DNA from: Streptomyces sp. JH14
GTDB taxonomy: Bacteria; Actinomycetota; Actinomycetes; Streptomycetales; Streptomycetaceae
Assembly: GCF_029428675.1 (NCBI RefSeq)
Contig: NZ_JAJNEL010000001.1
Span: forward strand, 1,426,001-1,490,000
Length of the DNA stretch: 64,000 nucleotides
Reading direction: 5' to 3'
Position numbers and translations under genes: made by a program. The notes under the pieces were generated by a model. That model was not told the DNA's origin, made no database searches, and saw nothing but the letters and a program-made list of their open reading frames with translations. Below are positions 61,267-64,000 of the stretch, piece after piece (the stretch's first letter is position 1; every line of letters starts with the position of its first letter).

Positions 61267-62232
61267 TCACAGGTCGAGGACGAGGCGTGGGGTGCAGGCG
61301 CGGGAGACGCAGAGCATCATCGAGGCGCCGGCGGCCTTCTCGGTGTCGGAGAGCAGGAAGTCCCGGTGGTCGGGGGTGCCTTCGAGGACCTTGGTCTCGC
61401 AGGTGCCGCAGATGCCGTCGCGGCAGGAGGACGGCACGGAGATTCCAGCGCCTTCCAGGGCGTCCAGGACAGAGGTGTCGGGGCCGACCTGGACGGTGGT
61501 TCCGGTGCGGGAGCAGACGACGTCGAATGCGGTGTCGTCGCCGTCGCGGGGTGCTGCCACCGGGGCGGCGAAGCGTTCCGTGCGGGCGGTGGGGCAGCGT
61601 TCCTCGACGGCGGCGAGGAGGGGTTCGGGTCCGCAGCAGTAGACCTGGGTGTCTGCGGGGAGGTCGCCGAGGAGGGTGTCGAGGTCGATGTGGCCCTGTT
61701 CGTCCTGGGGGATGAACTCGACTGTTCCGCAGGGCAGTTCGGCGAGTGCGGTGAGTTCGGCGCCGAAGGCCATGGAGGTCCGGGTACGGCCGCCGTGGAC
61801 GAGGCGCCACGGGACGGCGCGGCGGGCCGCTTCACGGGCCATGGCGAGGAGCGGGGTGATGCCGATGCCGCCGGCGATGAAGAGGTAGCTGCCGGCGTTG
61901 TTGTCGGCGTCGAGTTCGAAGTGGTTGCGCGGGCCCTGGACGCGGAGGGTCTGGCCGGGGCGCAGCTGGGTGTGGATGTGGGCGGAGCCGCCGCGTGAGG
62001 CGGGTTCCTTGAGGATGCCGATGCGCCAGTGGGTGGCGTCGTCGGGGTCGGAGCACAGGGAGTACTGGCGGACGTGGCCGCCGGTGTGTACGTCGATGTG
62101 GGCGCCGGGGGCCCAGGCGGGGAGGGGGGTGCCGTCCGGGTGGGTGAGTTCGATACCGAGGACGCCGTCGGCTTCCCAGGTCATGCGGTGGACGAGCAGG
62201 TCGAGCTGGTGTTCCTGTCCGATGGTGGTCAT
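61267..62232 (-). CDS. PDR/VanB-type oxidoreductase (ferredoxin reductase of the Rieske system)
   Basis: The 321-residue protein has an FMN-binding barrel (RQYSLCSDP), an NAD domain (GGIGITPLLAMAREA, CCGPEPLLAAVEE) and a C-terminal plant-type [2Fe-2S] domain with SSCRDGICGTCETKV and the fourth Cys in MMLCVS. It passes electrons from NAD(P)H to the Rieske oxygenase. Its ATG overlaps the stop of the TPP enzyme by four bases. Confidence 0.93.
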   Translation of the reverse strand: MTTIGQEHQLDLLVHRMTWEADGVLGIELTHPDGTPLPAWAPGAHIDVHTGGHVRQYSLCSDPDDATHWRIGILKEPASRGGSAHIHTQLRPGQTLRVQGPRNHFELDADNNAGSYLFIAGGIGITPLLAMAREAARRAVPWRLVHGGRTRTSMAFGAELTALAELPCGTVEFIPQDEQGHIDLDTLLGDLPADTQVYCCGPEPLLAAVEERCPTARTERFAAPVAAPRDGDDTAFDVVCSRTGTTVQVGPDTSVLDALEGAGISVPSSCRDGICGTCETKVLEGTPDHRDFLLSDTEKAAGASMMLCVSRACTPRLVLDL

Positions 62233-63890
62233 CGCGGGTCGCCTCCCTGTCCGGTGGCGGTCGAGGGGAGCTTGACGGGCGGGGTGAACGGGGTGTTCAT
62301 CGGCCCGAGTGCGGCGAGGTCGATCTCGACGAGGGTGGGCCCGTCGGAGGCGGTGGCTTCCTTGATGACGGGTCCGGCGTCGCCTTCGGTGGCGATGCGG
62401 GCGTACGGGAGTCCGACGGCGGCGGCGAGCCCGGCGAAGTCGGGGGTGGTGAGGTCGACGCCGGAGCGGCGGGGGAAGTGGGTGTCCTGCATGTTGCGCA
62501 GGACTCCGTAGCCTCCGTCGTTGAAGACGAGGAGGGTGAGGCGGGGCTTCTCCTGGGCGAGGGTGAGGAGTTCGCCGAGGTGGACGGCGAGGCCGCCGTC
62601 GCCTGCGATGACGACGGTGGGGGTGTCGGGGCGGCCGAGTGCGGCGCCGATGCCCATGGCGAGTCCCTGTCCGATGCCGCCGCCGCGGGGGAAGACGTTG
62701 GTGGCCGGGTCGGTGATCTCCAGGAGCCGGTTTCCCCAGGTGGAGGAGGGGATGGTGACGTCGCGGGCGATGACGGACGCGGGCGGGCAGGCGTCGCGGA
62801 TGGCGTCGTTGATGGCGGCCTGCGGGCCGATCGCGTGGCGCTGTGCGGTGCGGGCGTCGTGACGGGCCGTGCGGACGCGGGCCGGCCAGTGGGTCTCCGT
62901 ACCGCTGCTGGTGATGCGTTCCAGGAGGGCGGTGAGGACGGCGGCGGCGTCGCCGTGCAGGGCGCAGGTGGCCGGGTAGACGCGGCCGGGTGCGGCCGGG
63001 TCGAGGTCCAGCTGGATGTGTACCGCGGGCAGTTCGAGGCTGTAGTCGGCGGTCTCGTTGGAGCGGAAGTGGGTGCCGATGGAGAGCAGCACGTCGGCTT
63101 CGGCGAGGAGGGCGCGTCCTGCGGGGGCGGTGGCGTAGTTGCCGAGGACACGCTCGTCGGACTCGGGGACGGAGCCGCGGCCGGAGTTGGAGGTGACGAG
63201 TCCGGCGTTCAGCGCGTCGAGGAGTGCGGCGAGTTCGGGCCGGGCGCTGTTGGCTCCGCCGCCGGCCCAGACGAGGGGGCGCCGGGCGGCGGCGAGGAGG
63301 GCCGCGGCCTCGTCGAGGAGTGCCGGGTCGGGCAGGGCCGGGGGCGAGCCGGCGGGTACGGGGGTGCCGGTCAGCTGCTGGGGGGCGAACTGCAGGTCGA
63401 TGGGCCATTCGACGCTGACGGGACCGTGCGGGGCGGTGAGGGCGCGGGCGGCGGCGTCGCGCAGGATGTCGCCCGCGCCGGCGGCGTCGGTGACGGTGAC
63501 GGCGTGGGTGGAGACCGCGCGGAGCATGCCGAGCTGGTCCTTGGTCTCGTGGATGAAGCCGCGTCCGGAGCCGAGGTACTCGCTGTCGATCTGCCCGGTG
63601 ATGTGCAGGACGGGGGTGCCGGAGCTGAGGGACTCGATGAGGGAGCCTGCCGCGTTGCCCGCTCCGGTGCCGGTGCTGGTGAGCGCGCAGCCGAGGCGTC
63701 CGGTGGCGCGGGCGTAGCCGTCGGCCGCGTTGACCGCGGCGGCTTCGTGGCGGACGGGGACGAAGCGCAGGTCGCGGTCCACGGCTTCGACGAGCGGCAG
63801 GTTGTGCACGCTGACGATGCCGAACACCGTGTCGACGCCGAGTCCGCGCAGCGTCTCGACGAGCAGGTCGCCGCCGTTGGGTTGGGTCAT
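62229..63890 (-). CDS. Thiamine-diphosphate-dependent enzyme (acetolactate synthase/benzoylformate decarboxylase superfamily)
   Basis: The 553-residue protein has the three-domain POX/AHAS fold. The catalytic Glu is in VRHEAAAVNAADGYAR near residue 50. The TPP motif is GDGGLAVHLGELLTLAQ ending in LVFNDGGYGVL. The N-terminal DLLVETLRGLGVDTVFGIVS is the usual entry. No FAD or lyase subtype can be fixed by eye. It may decarboxylate a 2-oxo acid or ligate two carbonyls. Placement between an SDR and a Rieske system indicates breakdown of a hydroxylated or methoxylated acid. The ATG has AGGAGCG upstream. Confidence 0.87.
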   Translation of the reverse strand: MTQPNGGDLLVETLRGLGVDTVFGIVSVHNLPLVEAVDRDLRFVPVRHEAAAVNAADGYARATGRLGCALTSTGTGAGNAAGSLIESLSSGTPVLHITGQIDSEYLGSGRGFIHETKDQLGMLRAVSTHAVTVTDAAGAGDILRDAAARALTAPHGPVSVEWPIDLQFAPQQLTGTPVPAGSPPALPDPALLDEAAALLAAARRPLVWAGGGANSARPELAALLDALNAGLVTSNSGRGSVPESDERVLGNYATAPAGRALLAEADVLLSIGTHFRSNETADYSLELPAVHIQLDLDPAAPGRVYPATCALHGDAAAVLTALLERITSSGTETHWPARVRTARHDARTAQRHAIGPQAAINDAIRDACPPASVIARDVTIPSSTWGNRLLEITDPATNVFPRGGGIGQGLAMGIGAALGRPDTPTVVIAGDGGLAVHLGELLTLAQEKPRLTLLVFNDGGYGVLRNMQDTHFPRRSGVDLTTPDFAGLAAAVGLPYARIATEGDAGPVIKEATASDGPTLVEIDLAALGPMNTPFTPPVKLPSTATGQGGDPR

Positions 63891-63935
63891 GTCGTTGCGC
63901 TCCTGAGGTACGTGTACGGGGGTGGGGGGTGGGAG

Positions 63936-64000
63936 TTATGCGATGGCGCGGTTGACGCCGCCGCAGACGTCGACGGTGGTGCCGGTGATGTAAGAGGCCC
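63936..64000 (-). CDS. Short-chain dehydrogenase/reductase (C-terminus only)
   Basis: The last 21 codons before the TAA at 63936 read ASYITGTTVDVCGGVNRAIA, the conserved SDR ending in which SYITG precedes the final strand. The gene continues beyond the window. It is 45 bp upstream of the TPP enzyme gene in the same direction and is probably the same operon. Confidence 0.75.
   Translation of the reverse strand, partial: ASYITGTTVDVCGGVNRAIA

Overview
The window has the hallmarks of a Streptomyces chromosome. GC content and third-position G/C bias are very high, GTG starts and GTGA/ATGA stop-start overlaps are common, there are several Tat and lipoprotein signals, and the core order rpsA - coaE - polA - branched-chain amino-acid transporter - ANTAR response regulator - pyk is the one I know from streptomycetes. 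No database could be searched, so all assignments rest on motifs and family knowledge.

Region 1 (1-17 kb) mixes regulators, housekeeping and unknown genes. It starts with a truncated HxlR regulator divergent from an aminotransferase/C39-like peptidase pair, with two overlapping inverted repeats between them. Next comes a minus-strand unit made of a protein of unknown function followed by two abnormal tRNA-like genes (2529-3548). Then follow a SNF2 helicase/SWIM protein pair, an SPFH protein, DoxX, a methyltransferase, an ADP-ribosylglycohydrolase, a TPR protein, coaE, a PAC2 protein and a Tat-exported flavin amine oxidase.

Region 2 (17-43.4 kb) is mostly conserved core. It holds a secreted beta-helix protein behind a DasR-like site, rpsA with a strong promoter and a long leader, hrpB, a cell-envelope pair (DUF3068 and a 45-residue peptide), a lytic transglycosylase, polA without proofreading residues, an FdhF/YdeP-type molybdoenzyme, a hotdog thioesterase, a complete five-gene liv operon with an internal hairpin and a terminator, an ANTAR regulator and pyk. 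A class I tRNA with anticodon CAA sits between the ANTAR gene and pyk, followed by a LAGLIDADG-like protein.

Region 3 (43.7-59 kb) is accessory. It contains a Tat-exported 5'-nucleotidase, an orphan diamine decarboxylase/N-hydroxylase pair (desAB-like without the acyltransferase and synthetase), decayed sequence, and a cassette of a 1359-residue epsilon-poly-lysine-synthetase-like enzyme (Pls) with a partner M1 peptidase and an upstream GntR-like protein. Two broken transposases (IS256 and ISL3 types) close the cassette on the right, and a full-length aminopeptidase N follows.

Region 4 (59-64 kb) is a catabolic operon controlled probably by a MarR protein. In transcription order it has an SDR (cut by the window edge), a TPP-dependent enzyme, a PDR/VanB-type reductase, a small recombinase-like HTH protein and a Rieske oxygenase. 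A 19-bp perfect hairpin closes it.

The best candidates for undescribed biology are the protein/tRNA-like unit at 2.5-3.5 kb, the class I tRNA(CAA) with its LAGLIDADG neighbour, the Pls cassette, the orphan desAB pair and the Rieske/TPP operon.
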